A DNA stretch of 64,000 nt from an uncultured Alphaproteobacteria bacterium (lineage in GTDB: Bacteria > Pseudomonadota > Alphaproteobacteria > RF32 > CAG-239). Location: the NCBI GenBank assembly GCA_944391505.1, contig CALXTV010000001.1, positions 98,651 to 162,650 on the forward strand, written 5' to 3'. Each line of letters starts with the position of its first letter. The first letter of the stretch is position 1. The translations under genes were made by a program, and so were the position numbers. The notes beneath the pieces are model-generated. The model made no database searches. It had not been told where the DNA came from and saw nothing but the letters and a program-made list of their open reading frames with translations. Shown here in pieces: positions 26,097 to 34,284 of this stretch.

Positions 26097-26250
26097 AAAT
26101 CTGTTCCCATTCATTTTTAATGATTAGTAAAATACCCATCTGGGCTCAAGACGACGTTAACATACCACATTTTTCGACTCAAATCCAGCCCAAAAATAAA
26201 AAATTTTGTCAAAAAGAGCCTAACAACATGAAAAGGAACAGAAAACCGGG

Positions 26251-26727
26251 TCAAATTTCCAACGAAGGAAACATTCCCGTCTGGCGCAGACATTCCCCCA
26301 CCACCATTACGGCCGACAACGCGACATTAATCGAACGCGCGTTTTTGTTCATTGGAATCAACAGCCGCGCATCGGCTTTCTGATGAACATCTTCCGGAAC
26401 TCCGGCCGATTCCCGCCCCATTAGAATAATATCGTTTTTCCGAAATTCAAATTCAGTATAAGGCCGGCTGGCATGAGTCGTTAACAAAACGATTCGCCCA
26501 TATTCTTCCGGATGTTCTTCGCGATACTGTAGAAAATCCACCCAGGAATTGTGCCTGCGATAAGATACCATGTCCAAATAATCCATTCCCGCACGGCGCA
26601 TGGCCTTCTCATTAAAAATAAAACCGCAAGGCTCAATAATGTCCAACGGCACGTCCAGACATGCACCCAAACGCAACAAAGTACCAGTGTTCTGCGGAAT
26701 ATCAGGCTGAAATAAAGCCAAACGCAT
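26251..26727 (-). CDS. trmL: tRNA (cytidine/uridine-34 2'-O) methyltransferase TrmL
   Basis: A SPOUT-fold methyltransferase that methylates the wobble nucleotide of tRNA-Leu. The 158 residues cover the whole fold: LALFQPDIPQNTGTLLRLGACL, LDIIEPCGF, RAGMDYLDMV, the knot strand DIILMGRESAGVPEDVH, and LLIPMNKNARSINVALSAVMVVGECLRQT, in which the conserved Arg-Ser-x-Asn forms the cofactor pocket. A strong AAGGAG site precedes the ATG. Length is exact for the family. Confidence 0.96.
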   Translation of the reverse strand: MRLALFQPDIPQNTGTLLRLGACLDVPLDIIEPCGFIFNEKAMRRAGMDYLDMVSYRRHNSWVDFLQYREEHPEEYGRIVLLTTHASRPYTEFEFRKNDIILMGRESAGVPEDVHQKADARLLIPMNKNARSINVALSAVMVVGECLRQTGMFPSLEI

Positions 26728-26796
26728 TTCCTTTTCTCCTTTTTATCCTGTTTTCTGATACTCCGAAACCATAAACGATGCAAGTTTTAAAAAACC

Positions 26797-26826
26797 AAAG
26801 GGGCGTCTTCGCAAGACACCCCCTTT
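26797..26826 (-). terminator. Terminator of the gene at 26831
   Basis: AAAGGGG-GTCT paired with AAGAC-CCCCTTT around a TCGC loop, with one internal mismatch. On the minus strand it is followed by GGTTTTTT, so it ends the transcript of the 26831-27337 gene before trmL. Confidence 0.75.
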
Positions 26827-26830
26827 TAAA

Positions 26831-27337
26831 TCAAAAACGCCCCCGACGATAATAAAGATCAATCATCTCCCGCAGCGTCCGACAGCTTTCCAACTGCGAA
26901 ACCGGCGGATAATATCCCGCGCGACCATCAAGCCCCTTAGACAAAGCCGAATAAACCTTGTTTGCTTGGATAAAATAACGACATTGCTCCGATAGATACG
27001 TGCGTTCTTCTCCTGACGGTCTGAGTTCCGGATATAAGTCATCGTCAAAAGACAATTTCTCGTTTCCGGTTACATCGCGGATAATCTGCAAACCCTTGTC
27101 AAAAAACGCCTTTTTCTTCTTTTCGGCCTTTTCGATATAGTCTGCAAAATCAGCAACCGTAACCAGACCGAGGGAACTGTAAATCCGCAAATCAGGCAAA
27201 ACTGATCGCAGCAACTGCTTAAGAGCCTCTCGCTTTTGCGGAAACACTTCAAAATTCATAACCTGATTTTCCGAAGCATTTACGCCGGTCAGTTTTTCAA
27301 ACTGATTAACCACAAGTCTTTCAATTCTTTCAAACAT
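26831..27337 (-). CDS. Uncharacterised protein with acyl-carrier-like N-terminal half
   Basis: A 168-residue protein starting MFERIERLVV. The first 75 residues have the helix spacing of an acyl carrier protein: a first helix LVVNQFEKLTGV, a loop, then SSLGLVTVADFADYIEKAEKKK, which resembles helices III-IV of ACPs (I-x-TVGDLVDYIE). The serine that would carry phosphopantetheine (DSL motif) is absent, so it cannot be an active carrier if the likeness is real. The second half has no recognised features. Seven upstream codons are open but start with GTG without a ribosome site. Family assignment is speculative. Confidence 0.5.
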   Translation of the reverse strand: MFERIERLVVNQFEKLTGVNASENQVMNFEVFPQKREALKQLLRSVLPDLRIYSSLGLVTVADFADYIEKAEKKKKAFFDKGLQIIRDVTGNEKLSFDDDLYPELRPSGEERTYLSEQCRYFIQANKVYSALSKGLDGRAGYYPPVSQLESCRTLREMIDLYYRRGRF

Positions 27338-27448
27338 AATGATAAAATTTAGTGACACAATTTATTTAAAATCTCTTATTTTCCGGTTTTGGAAAATACC
27401 ACAAAAACCATATTGTGTCAACTTTTCTGTCAAAAGCCGATTCGCGTG

Positions 27449-28561
27449 TCATACATTGAAAAGAAACAGCATAACATCGCCGTCCTGCACAACATATTCC
27501 TTTCCTTCGGAACGCATCTTGCCGGCCTCTTTGCAGGCCTGCTCGCCGCCAAAAGCAACGAAATCATCATAAGAAATGGTTTCCGCGCGAATAAATCCTC
27601 GCTCAAAATCGGAATGAATAATACCTGCACATTGCGGCGCCTTGGAACCCTTCAAAAAAGTCCAGGCCCGAACCTCTTTGGGACCGCAGGTAAAATAAGT
27701 CTGCAACCCGAGAAGCTCATACCCGGCACGAATAATTTTCGACAAACCGGTTTCCTCCAACCCCAAAGCCGACAAAAACTCTTTTTTTTCCGCTTCGCTG
27801 TCCAGTTGAGCAACTTCCGATTCGATAGCAGCCGAGATAATAACCGCTTTGGCACCTTCGGCTTCCGCCTTGGCAAAAACCTTCTGCGAAAACGCATTGC
27901 CGGTCGCCGCGGAATCCTCGTCAACATTACAGACATACAGCACCGGTTTGGAAGTCAGCAGCTGCAGCATTTTATATTCTTTATAAGCATCCTTATTGTC
28001 TTTGGACGGAGCCGCAGAGCGAGCCGGTTTACCTTCACGCAAGGCTTTGATAATAGGCTCCATAACCTCGACCTTGATTTTAGCGTCCTTGTCCCCGCCG
28101 GTTTTGGCTTTTTTGGCCAGTTGATCAAACCGCTTTTCCAGAGAATCCAGATCAGCAATCATCAGCTCGGTTTCAACGATTTCCGCATCGCGTATCGGAT
28201 CAACCGTCCCCTCGACATGAGTGATGTTGTCATCCTCAAAACAGCGCAGCACATGAATAATCGCGTCTACCTCGCGAATATTGGCCAAAAACTGGTTACC
28301 CAGCCCCTCGCCCTTGGACGCCCCCTTAACCAACCCGGCAATATCGACAAATTCCAACTGCGTCGGCGTAACCGTCTTCGGTTTGACCATCTCCGCCAGC
28401 TTGTCCAAACGCGCGTCCGGCACCGCCACGCGGCCGGTATTCGGTTCAATGGTACAAAACGGAAAATTGGCAGCCTGTGCGGCAATTGTCTGCGTCAGAG
28501 CATTAAACAACGTCGATTTTCCGACATTCGGCAAACCGACGATTCCGCAATTAAATCCCAT
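27449..28561 (-). CDS. ychF: Ribosome-binding ATPase YchF
   Basis: An Obg-related P-loop protein that prefers ATP and binds the 70S ribosome. The 370-residue protein is complete: [17 protein letters not shown] (loop at 9-16), [32 protein letters not shown], the coiled-coil insertion, [10 protein letters not shown] in place of NKxD, and the C-terminal TGS domain ([29 protein letters not shown] and [14 protein letters not shown]). GAGGAG precedes the start. It is followed, 76 bases on, by pth and the glycosyltransferase in the same strand group. Confidence 0.97.
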   Translation of the reverse strand: MGFNCGIVGLPNVGKSTLFNALTQTIAAQAANFPFCTIEPNTGRVAVPDARLDKLAEMVKPKTVTPTQLEFVDIAGLVKGASKGEGLGNQFLANIREVDAIIHVLRCFEDDNITHVEGTVDPIRDAEIVETELMIADLDSLEKRFDQLAKKAKTGGDKDAKIKVEVMEPIIKALREGKPARSAAPSKDNKDAYKEYKMLQLLTSKPVLYVCNVDEDSAATGNAFSQKVFAKAEAEGAKAVIISAAIESEVAQLDSEAEKKEFLSALGLEETGLSKIIRAGYELLGLQTYFTCGPKEVRAWTFLKGSKAPQCAGIIHSDFERGFIRAETISYDDFVAFGGEQACKEAGKMRSEGKEYVVQDGDVMLFLFNV

Positions 28562-28632
28562 GACAAAAACTCCTCAAATACAAAAAATTATTCTTCTTAT
28601 AACGGAAAGCTTCTTTCTTTTCAAGGAGAGAT

Positions 28633-29610
28633 TCAGTGCTTTTTCTGCCGGTTTATCAGATAAATTCCGCAAATACGCAAAATGCCCTTCTTTTTGTCGG
28701 CGGTAAACAGCCAGTGCCTGATTTTTCGGTTCCGTTGTTTGCGCAAAACATCTTTCAGACCAAACTTTTTAATGTAGAAACGCATTCGTTTGATAAATTC
28801 CTTGCGCGATTTGATAATATCATTCGCACTGCAGAAAAAATTCATGTTGCGGTCAATAATCCTTTTGACGCTGATACCGTCGGCCTTGCACTTGGCCGCA
28901 GCACTTTCAATGGTCTTAAAAACGTCAAAATACATATCCGTATTCTGATTGCTTGAACCCGTAATCGAATTGGCAAACAGGCGGTGATGATAAAGGATCT
29001 CGTCAACAAAAGCAAAACGACAGGCATATTCGTTCAGAAAAATATGAAACAAAACGTCGTCAAAATGGTTTCCGTCTTCCGCAAACGCCAGATTATGTTT
29101 TTTAATAACTTCCATTCTAACCAGCTTTGCCCAGGGAGCAAAAAAAACACTGGCCATTTTATCCCGAAAAGCATCGTCCAAATCAACCGCCTCAAAGCCG
29201 AAATGAGGTGCGGCCAGTTCGTGAAAAGCGCCTTCCTCCTCCACATATTCGTCCGCATAACAAAAAGCGGCATCGGCCTGATTACGCACAATCGATTCGT
29301 AAAGCTTTTTCAGCCAGTCTTTTTCAACCCAGTCGTCATGATCCATAAAAATCACAAATTCGCCTTGCGCTTTGCTCAAGCCGAAATTGCGCGATTTTCC
29401 GGGTCCCTGGTTGAAATTATGAAAAACCGTAACTCTCTTGTCCGTAGCCGCCAACGCATCACAAACCGCCGCCGTTTCCCGGTTGGAGCCGTCATCAACA
29501 ATCAGCAGTTCAAAATCTTCAAAACTCTGCGCCAAAACACTGTTAACCGCTTTGGTCAGATACGCTTCTTTAATATTGTAAACCGGAAGAATAACCGAAA
29601 TCTGTGGCAT
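28633..29610 (-). CDS. Family 2 glycosyltransferase
   Basis: A 325-residue GT-A enzyme starting MPQISVILPVYN. The nucleotide-binding aspartates are in LLIVDDGSNRE (Asp39/40) and the DxD-like motif is FMDHDDW (Asp90, Asp92, Asp93). GKSRNFGLSKAQGEF is also standard. The C-terminal half is helical and basic, without a membrane segment. GAGGAG five bases before the ATG favours this start; six earlier codons are open. It has no sugar-pathway neighbours, sitting between pth and ychF. It likely decorates a surface polysaccharide or lipid, but the sugar cannot be told. Confidence 0.88.
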   Translation of the reverse strand: MPQISVILPVYNIKEAYLTKAVNSVLAQSFEDFELLIVDDGSNRETAAVCDALAATDKRVTVFHNFNQGPGKSRNFGLSKAQGEFVIFMDHDDWVEKDWLKKLYESIVRNQADAAFCYADEYVEEEGAFHELAAPHFGFEAVDLDDAFRDKMASVFFAPWAKLVRMEVIKKHNLAFAEDGNHFDDVLFHIFLNEYACRFAFVDEILYHHRLFANSITGSSNQNTDMYFDVFKTIESAAAKCKADGISVKRIIDRNMNFFCSANDIIKSRKEFIKRMRFYIKKFGLKDVLRKQRNRKIRHWLFTADKKKGILRICGIYLINRQKKH

Positions 29611-29690
29611 ATTAAAACTCCTCTGCAAATATGCACCAGAATAACCGATTCGATAATTATTACAAGCAAAAGCTGCCCGAAGAAAAGTAC

Positions 29691-30272
29691 TTATACTTTT
29701 TTATTTTTCATAAGCAAGCCAAAACGATTAGCCAGAGCCGCGGCGCCATCGGAAAGCAGGACCGGAATATTTTCCGCAATCAGCCGGATTTCTTCGTTCA
29801 ACAGCTCTTTGTCGGCCCGTGAAAAACGCGATAACACATGACTGACCACAGCTTCTCCGCGTCCCTGTGGATGGCCGACACCTATACGGATTCGGTTATA
29901 ATCGGAACCGATATGGGCATCAATGCTCTTCAAACCATTATGTCCTCCCGAACCACCGCCTCTTTTAACCTTTATCTGACCCGGCAGGAGGTCCATATCA
30001 TCATGAATCACCACAATCTCCTGCGGCATGATTTTATAATAAGATGCGGCCTTAATTACCGAGTTTCCGGACAAATTCATATAAGTCTGCGGTTTAAGAA
30101 GCAAAGCCTTTTCGCCGTCAATACTGCCGTCGGCAATCAAACCGTCAAACTTGGCCCTAAAAGGTGAAAAGCCATACTTTTCAGCCAGATAATCAGTTGC
30201 CATAAAACCGACGTTATGCCGGGTTTCGGCATACTCGCTTCCCGGATTTCCCAAACCGACAATCAGAAACAT
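29691..30272 (-). CDS. pth: Peptidyl-tRNA hydrolase
   Basis: It frees tRNAs from peptidyl-tRNAs that drop off ribosomes. The 193 residues show MFLIVGLGNPGSEYAETRHNVGFMATDYL with Asn9 and the catalytic His19, then KPQTYMNLSG, VVIHDDMDLLPGQIKVKRGGGSGGHNGLKSIDAHIGSDYNRIRIGVGHP. The start is placed at the MFLIVGLGNP ATG, which has GGAAGAGGAAGAG upstream; 20 extra codons upstream lack homology. pth and rplY (88 bases upstream) form the usual rplY-pth pair, followed here by the glycosyltransferase and ychF. Confidence 0.97.
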   Translation of the reverse strand: MFLIVGLGNPGSEYAETRHNVGFMATDYLAEKYGFSPFRAKFDGLIADGSIDGEKALLLKPQTYMNLSGNSVIKAASYYKIMPQEIVVIHDDMDLLPGQIKVKRGGGSGGHNGLKSIDAHIGSDYNRIRIGVGHPQGRGEAVVSHVLSRFSRADKELLNEEIRLIAENIPVLLSDGAAALANRFGLLMKNKKV

Positions 30273-30359
30273 CTCTTCCTCTTCCCGCCATGATAAAAAT
30301 AAAGCGGCTTCTGACGATAAATCATATCGCACAGAGCCGCCTTAAAACACCAGTAAAAA

Positions 30360-30650
30360 CTACTTTCTCAGAAAATCGACATGCAGCGGCGCATCAGATA
30401 CCGGATGGAACTGAACGTCCTGGCAGACGACTTTGTGTTTTTTGCCGTCGACGACAACTTCAATATCGGCGTCATAAAAACCAAACATATCCAAAGCCTT
30501 GGTCAGTTCGACCGGGTTCAGGCTGATGAGCTCGGGTTCTTTGTTTCCGCCATAGATAACGGCAGGAATACGCCCCTCACGACGACATGCGCGAGCTGCC
30601 CCCTTACCTGCTTTCTCACGTTTTACGGCATTAAAAGTAACATTAGTCAT
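30360..30650 (-). CDS. rplY: Ribosomal protein bL25 (short form)
   Basis: bL25 binds 5S rRNA. The 96 residues (start MTNVTFNAVKREKAGKG, AAGGA eight bases upstream) cover only the 5S-binding domain: ARACRREGRIPAVIYGG, then VVVDGKKHKVVCQDVQFHPVSDAPLHVDFLRK. Most Alphaproteobacteria have the long CTC-type form of about 200 residues; this one ends right after the L25 domain, like E. coli L25. No trace of the missing domain lies downstream before pth. Confidence 0.92.
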   Translation of the reverse strand: MTNVTFNAVKREKAGKGAARACRREGRIPAVIYGGNKEPELISLNPVELTKALDMFGFYDADIEVVVDGKKHKVVCQDVQFHPVSDAPLHVDFLRK

Positions 30651-30681
30651 TTTCAAATTCCTTAATCATTATTAAAACACC

Positions 30682-30703
30682 GCAGACCTCCAGGGGTGTC
30701 TGC
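30682..30703 (-). promoter_or_regulatory. Leader hairpin upstream of rplY
   Basis: A stem GCAGAC/GTCTGC with a ten-base loop, followed on the minus strand by GGTGTTTTAAT, 32 bases before the rplY start. It resembles a weak terminator or a protein-binding leader. The regulation is conjecture. Confidence 0.3.
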
Positions 30704-30760
30704 AGACAAGGAGACTCATACAACTTTATTTTATATATTTCAAGGACTTTTTAAAACAAA

Positions 30761-30790
30761 AAAGGAACGGCTCTCCCGAGTCATTCCTTT
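30761..30790 (-). terminator. Terminator of the small membrane-protein operon
   Basis: An imperfect stem of AAAGGAA-GGCTC against GAGTCATTCCTTT with a short TCCC loop. On the minus strand it runs into TTTTTTGTTTT. It is 16 bases past the stop at 30806. Confidence 0.75.
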
Positions 30791-30805
30791 CGAACTGATC
30801 ATTAA

Positions 30806-31312
30806 TCAAATCCTGACAACAACAAACTCGCCGTCAGGTTTTCCCGAACAGACAACCGCTGCCATCTGTTGGTTTTCTTCATAATTTTCCGATGTTCCGT
30901 GAGCAATCATAGTTTTTCCGGGAAGCCAGTTGCCGTCCAAAATGACATAACCGTGCAATTCGTCGTCAAAAACATTGGCCACGACAAAAAAACACTTCTT
31001 TCCCTCAACAACATGCTCCTGATAATTTTTAACCAGCACCTCCCGGCACATAATACCCAAAACAACCGAAACGACTATCGGTATAAGGGCATAATATCCG
31101 TTAAACCCACCGCCCTGAAAATCCAAGGCGATTCCGTTAAGCAGAAGCGCCACCGTCAAAATCAGTGCCTGAATCCAGGAAAATGTCAGGACATTTCTCT
31201 GAACATATCCGGGCTTAATGCGTTTCCAGGCTGACCAACGGATAAAATAAGCCGTTAATATCAGACAGATAATGATCGAAACAACCATTATCACAGAGTT
31301 AATTGTTTCCAT
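30806..31312 (-). CDS. Membrane protein with C-terminal OB-like soluble domain
   Basis: A 168-residue protein starting METINSVIMV. Three membrane segments are visible (about residues 5-26, 44-64 and 74-92), then a soluble beta-rich domain (about 93-168) with strands KKCFFVVANVFDDELHGYVIL, WLPGKTMIAHG and AAVVCSGKPDGEFVVVRI. This resembles the small beta barrel found at the end of NfeD or similar proteins, but I cannot assign it. It lies 11 bases after a second membrane gene of the same plan, and a terminator follows. Function unknown. Confidence 0.65.
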   Translation of the reverse strand: METINSVIMVVSIIICLILTAYFIRWSAWKRIKPGYVQRNVLTFSWIQALILTVALLLNGIALDFQGGGFNGYYALIPIVVSVVLGIMCREVLVKNYQEHVVEGKKCFFVVANVFDDELHGYVILDGNWLPGKTMIAHGTSENYEENQQMAAVVCSGKPDGEFVVVRI

Positions 31313-31323
31313 ATGCAAATATT

Positions 31324-31626
31324 TTAAGGGTTATTTACTGAATCTGCCAAAACAAAAGTTTCCAGCAATTCCTTGCCTTCCGGCTCAACGTCTATCTCTT
31401 CTCCGACAAAATGGCCTTCTTCCGGAAGAGAGACAAATCCGCGCCCGTCATACCCTCCGTAATCAATACGACAATACCAGACATCTTCGTCAAAGAACAA
31501 CAGTTTCGCCCGATACACAATTTTTTGCGGCGGATGCTTCTTCGTAAAAAAGCGATGTACCAGATAAATGCAAAACACAATGGCAACAATTAACACGACC
31601 ATTGAATAATAATTATTTTCTTCCAT
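31324..31626 (-). CDS. Small membrane protein with beta-rich tail
   Basis: A 100-residue protein with one N-terminal membrane helix (about residues 8-25, MVVLIVAIVFCIYLV) and a beta-rich domain (RAKLLFFDEDVWYCRIDYGGYDGRGFVSLPEEGHFVGEEIDVEP). The design, one or more membrane helices followed by a compact beta barrel, is the same as in the next gene, suggesting they are partners or distant relatives. AAGG is very close to the ATG. Function unknown. Confidence 0.6.
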   Translation of the reverse strand: MEENNYYSMVVLIVAIVFCIYLVHRFFTKKHPPQKIVYRAKLLFFDEDVWYCRIDYGGYDGRGFVSLPEEGHFVGEEIDVEPEGKELLETFVLADSVNNP

Positions 31627-31869
31627 AACCTTAATTTTTTAATAATACAATAATATTAAATCGTCATCAACATAGACAAAAAATCGTCTTCTGTCAAGTT
31701 TCTTTTAGCGGACAACTCCGATTTATGCAGATGGACAATTTGCCCCAATCCAAAGGCTCACCCGTTTTTGCAGACCATACCCTCGGTCAGCGGATTTTAA
31801 AAACTTGACTTTTAAGCAATATTCTTTAAATCTGAACTTCGATATTTTAATAATATGAAAGTTTATTTA

Positions 31870-32814
31870 ATGAAATATGCATTTGTATTTCCCGGACAAG
31901 GTTCTCAATTTGTCGGCATGGGAAAAGAACTGGCAGAAAACTTTAAAACTGCCAAAGAAGTATTTCAGGAAGTCAACAACGCCCTCTCTCAGGATTTGTT
32001 CAAGCTGATGATCGAAGGACCGGAAAACGAACTAACACTTACGGCTAATGCCCAGCCCGCACTGATGGCCAATTCAATGGCCGTCGTACGCGTTCTTGAA
32101 AAAGATTTCGGCATCAGCCTCAAAGACAAAGTTTCGTTTGTCGCCGGCCATTCGCTGGGTGAATATTCAGCCGCCTGCGCCGCCGGAGTCTTTTCGCTTG
32201 AAGATACGGCAAAACTCCTGCGCATCCGGGGTGACGCCATGCAGAAAGCCGTTCCTGTCGGTGTCGGCGGTATGGCTGCGGTTATGGGCGTCTCGTTCAA
32301 AGACGTTCAGGCTTTGGCCGAGGCTTGTGCCGACGAAGACAATGTCTGCGTTGCCGCCAATGACAATGCCGACGGCCAGGTTGTTCTGTCCGGACATATC
32401 AAAGCCATTGAAAAAGCTGTCGAAATTGCATCTGAATTTGGCGCCAAAAGATGTATCAAACTTCCGGTAAGCGCACCGTTCCACAGTCCGTTGATGCAAC
32501 CGGCCGCCGAGGTTATGGCCCGGGCGCTGATGCAGGTTGAAGCGCACGACGCTCAGATTCCGCTGATCGCCAATGTTTTGGCCGAAGCAATTACCGACCG
32601 CAAAGAAATCGTCAAACGTCTGGTTGAACAGGTAACGGGGTCCGTCCGCTGGCGCGAAAGCGTTATTTACATGAAAGAACAGGGCGTTACCGATGTCGCC
32701 GAACTCGGTGCCGGAAAGGTTCTTACCAATATCATTAAAAGAAGCGACAAGGAAATGAACGCCTTTTCAGTCGGTTCTGCCGCTGAAATCGAAGAATTAG
32801 CCAAAAATTTATAA
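31870..32814 (+). CDS. fabD: Malonyl-CoA:ACP transacylase FabD
   Basis: FabD moves malonyl groups from CoA to acyl carrier protein for fatty-acid synthesis. The protein of 314 residues begins MKYAFVFPGQGSQFVGMGKELA. The active-site serine is in AGHSLGEYSA (about residue 94), the arginine segment follows (LLRIRGDAMQKA), and the His of VSAPFHSPLMQPA completes the set. Another in-frame ATG lies five codons earlier; neither has a strong ribosome site, so this start is chosen by homology. fabG follows 11 bases later, but the usual acpP and fabF are not next. Confidence 0.95.
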   Translation: MKYAFVFPGQGSQFVGMGKELAENFKTAKEVFQEVNNALSQDLFKLMIEGPENELTLTANAQPALMANSMAVVRVLEKDFGISLKDKVSFVAGHSLGEYSAACAAGVFSLEDTAKLLRIRGDAMQKAVPVGVGGMAAVMGVSFKDVQALAEACADEDNVCVAANDNADGQVVLSGHIKAIEKAVEIASEFGAKRCIKLPVSAPFHSPLMQPAAEVMARALMQVEAHDAQIPLIANVLAEAITDRKEIVKRLVEQVTGSVRWRESVIYMKEQGVTDVAELGAGKVLTNIIKRSDKEMNAFSVGSAAEIEELAKNL

Positions 32815-32825
32815 GGAGATTAAAT

Positions 32826-33563
32826 ATGTTCGAATTACATGATAAAGTAGCTCTCATTACCGGCGCCGCCGGCGGTTTGGGCGACAAAATCGCCCGCACG
32901 CTGCACAAACAGGGAGCAACCCTGGCCTTAACCGATATGCGTGCCGAACCGATGGAAAAACTGAAAGCGGAACTCGGTGACCGTGTCGAAATTTTCACAG
33001 CCAACCTGACAAACCCCGACGATGTCAAAAATCTGGTTTCACAGGTTGAAGCCAAACTCGGACGCATCGACATTCTGGTCAACAACGCCGGTCTGACCCG
33101 CGACAATTTGTTCATCCGCATGAGTGACGAAGATTGGCAGCTGGTTTTGGACGTTAACCTCTCTGCAGGCTTCAAACTGGCCAAAGCGGCCGTCCGCGGC
33201 ATGATGAAACGCCGTTTCGGCCGTATCATCGGTATTGCTTCCGTTGTCGGCGTTACCGGAAATGCCGGCCAAGCCAACTATTCTGCTTCCAAAGCCGGCA
33301 TGATAGCCATGAACAAATGCCTGGCTCAGGAAGTCGGCTCCCGCGGCATTACCGTCAACTCCATTGCTCCGGGATTCATCAGAACGCCGATGACCGACGT
33401 TTTGCCTGATGATGTTAAAGCGGCGTTGCTGGCCAAAATCCCGGAAGGAAAGCTCGGCGAAGCGCAGGATATTGCCAATGTTGTCGCCTTCCTGGCCTCT
33501 GATGAAGCTCAGTACATCACCGGTCAGACCATCAATATCAACGGCGGCATGGCAATGATTTAA
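32826..33563 (+). CDS. fabG: 3-oxoacyl-ACP reductase FabG
   Basis: An NADPH-dependent short-chain dehydrogenase reducing 3-oxoacyl-ACP. The 245 residues show the cofactor loop TGAAGGLG, NNAGLTRDN, ASVVGVTGNAGQANYSASKAG with Tyr and Lys near residues 152-156, and the end ITGQTININGGMAM. A strong AAGGAG site precedes the start. It is co-transcribed with fabD and ends at a strong terminator. Confidence 0.97.
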   Translation: MFELHDKVALITGAAGGLGDKIARTLHKQGATLALTDMRAEPMEKLKAELGDRVEIFTANLTNPDDVKNLVSQVEAKLGRIDILVNNAGLTRDNLFIRMSDEDWQLVLDVNLSAGFKLAKAAVRGMMKRRFGRIIGIASVVGVTGNAGQANYSASKAGMIAMNKCLAQEVGSRGITVNSIAPGFIRTPMTDVLPDDVKAALLAKIPEGKLGEAQDIANVVAFLASDEAQYITGQTININGGMAMI

Positions 33564-33580
33564 TTTCACAAAAAAAACCG

Positions 33581-33617
33581 ATTAAAGAGCCTTTTCCGAA
33601 AGAAATGGCTCTTTAAT
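33581..33617 (+). terminator. Terminator of fabD-fabG
   Basis: A perfect eleven-base-pair stem ATTAAAGAGCC/GGCTCTTTAAT with a 15-base loop, followed by TTTT, just after the fabG stop. Because acpP is not downstream, the fab transcript appears to end here. Confidence 0.85.
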
Positions 33618-33669
33618 TTTAAAAATTCTTTCGCATAACAAAAAAAATACTGGATTTTTTTCGATTGTG

Positions 33670-33678
33670 TGTTATAGA
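33670..33678 (+). promoter_or_regulatory. Possible extended -10 promoter of the rimP operon
   Basis: TGTTATAGA fits an extended -10 element (TGn then TATAGA), but no good -35 box stands 17 bases upstream. It would start transcription near 33685, before the attenuator hairpin. Confidence 0.35.
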
Positions 33679-33708
33679 TATTGACAATATCGGAAAAAAT
33701 TATTGGAA

Positions 33709-33734
33709 AGTGGGGTCAAAAACCCCGCTTTTTT
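33709..33734 (+). promoter_or_regulatory. Terminator-like attenuator in the rimP leader
   Basis: An eight-pair stem AGTGGGGT/ACCCCGCT (one G-U) with a CAAAA loop is followed by a six-T run, 15 bases before the rimP start and just before its AAGGAA site. Its place in front of nusA's operon suggests antitermination or NusA-dependent control, as in other bacteria where nusA autoregulates, but that is inference. Confidence 0.6.
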
Positions 33735-33749
33735 GTTAAGGAAACAAAA

Positions 33750-34253
33750 ATGCAGAACAAACACCCTTTGCAGGATATGCTGGAACCGGAAATCAACCGT
33801 TTGGGATTTGACGTTGTCCGCATTATGACCATCGGACAAAAAAATCCGACCCTGCAGATTATGATTGAACGCAAAGACCGCAGCGACATCGTCGTTGAAG
33901 ACTGCGCAACGGTCAGCCGCGCGGTGTCGGAAATTTTAGACGAGAAAGACCCGATTAAAGACCGTTATAATCTGGAAGTCAGCTCTCCCGGACTTGATCG
34001 TCCGCTGACGTCTTTGGAACACTTCCGCCGTTTTGCCGGATACGATGCCAAAATCGAAACTTCGGTTGAAATAGACACGCGTAAACGTTTCAAAGGAAAA
34101 ATCATTTCCGTTGATGACAAGGAAAACATCCGTTTCGACATGGACGGCAAAGAATGGCTCATTCCTTTTGATGCCGTATCAAAAGCCAAATTATTGATAA
34201 CCGACGAGCTTCTGGCCAAATACGCGGAAACTCACCCGGAAATTGAACTGTAA
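33750..34253 (+). CDS. rimP: Ribosome maturation factor RimP
   Basis: RimP is needed for 30S subunit maturation. The protein of 167 residues from the AAGGAA-preceded ATG begins MQNKHPLQDMLEPEINRLGFDVVRIM and includes the family segments LQIMIERKD, SRAVSEILDEKDPIKDRYNLEVSSPGLDRPL and the C-terminal Sm-like domain. The frame stays open 23 codons earlier through the attenuator, where no homology is expected. First gene of the nusA-infB operon. Confidence 0.95.
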   Translation: MQNKHPLQDMLEPEINRLGFDVVRIMTIGQKNPTLQIMIERKDRSDIVVEDCATVSRAVSEILDEKDPIKDRYNLEVSSPGLDRPLTSLEHFRRFAGYDAKIETSVEIDTRKRFKGKIISVDDKENIRFDMDGKEWLIPFDAVSKAKLLITDELLAKYAETHPEIEL

Positions 34254-34284
34254 CCAACAAACGACTAAACTCTAAGAGGATAAA

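Noticed and set aside
27389-28663. A plus-strand open frame of 424 codons antisense to ychF
   Set aside because: ychF is complete and conserved; the antisense frame has no ribosome site or family likeness.
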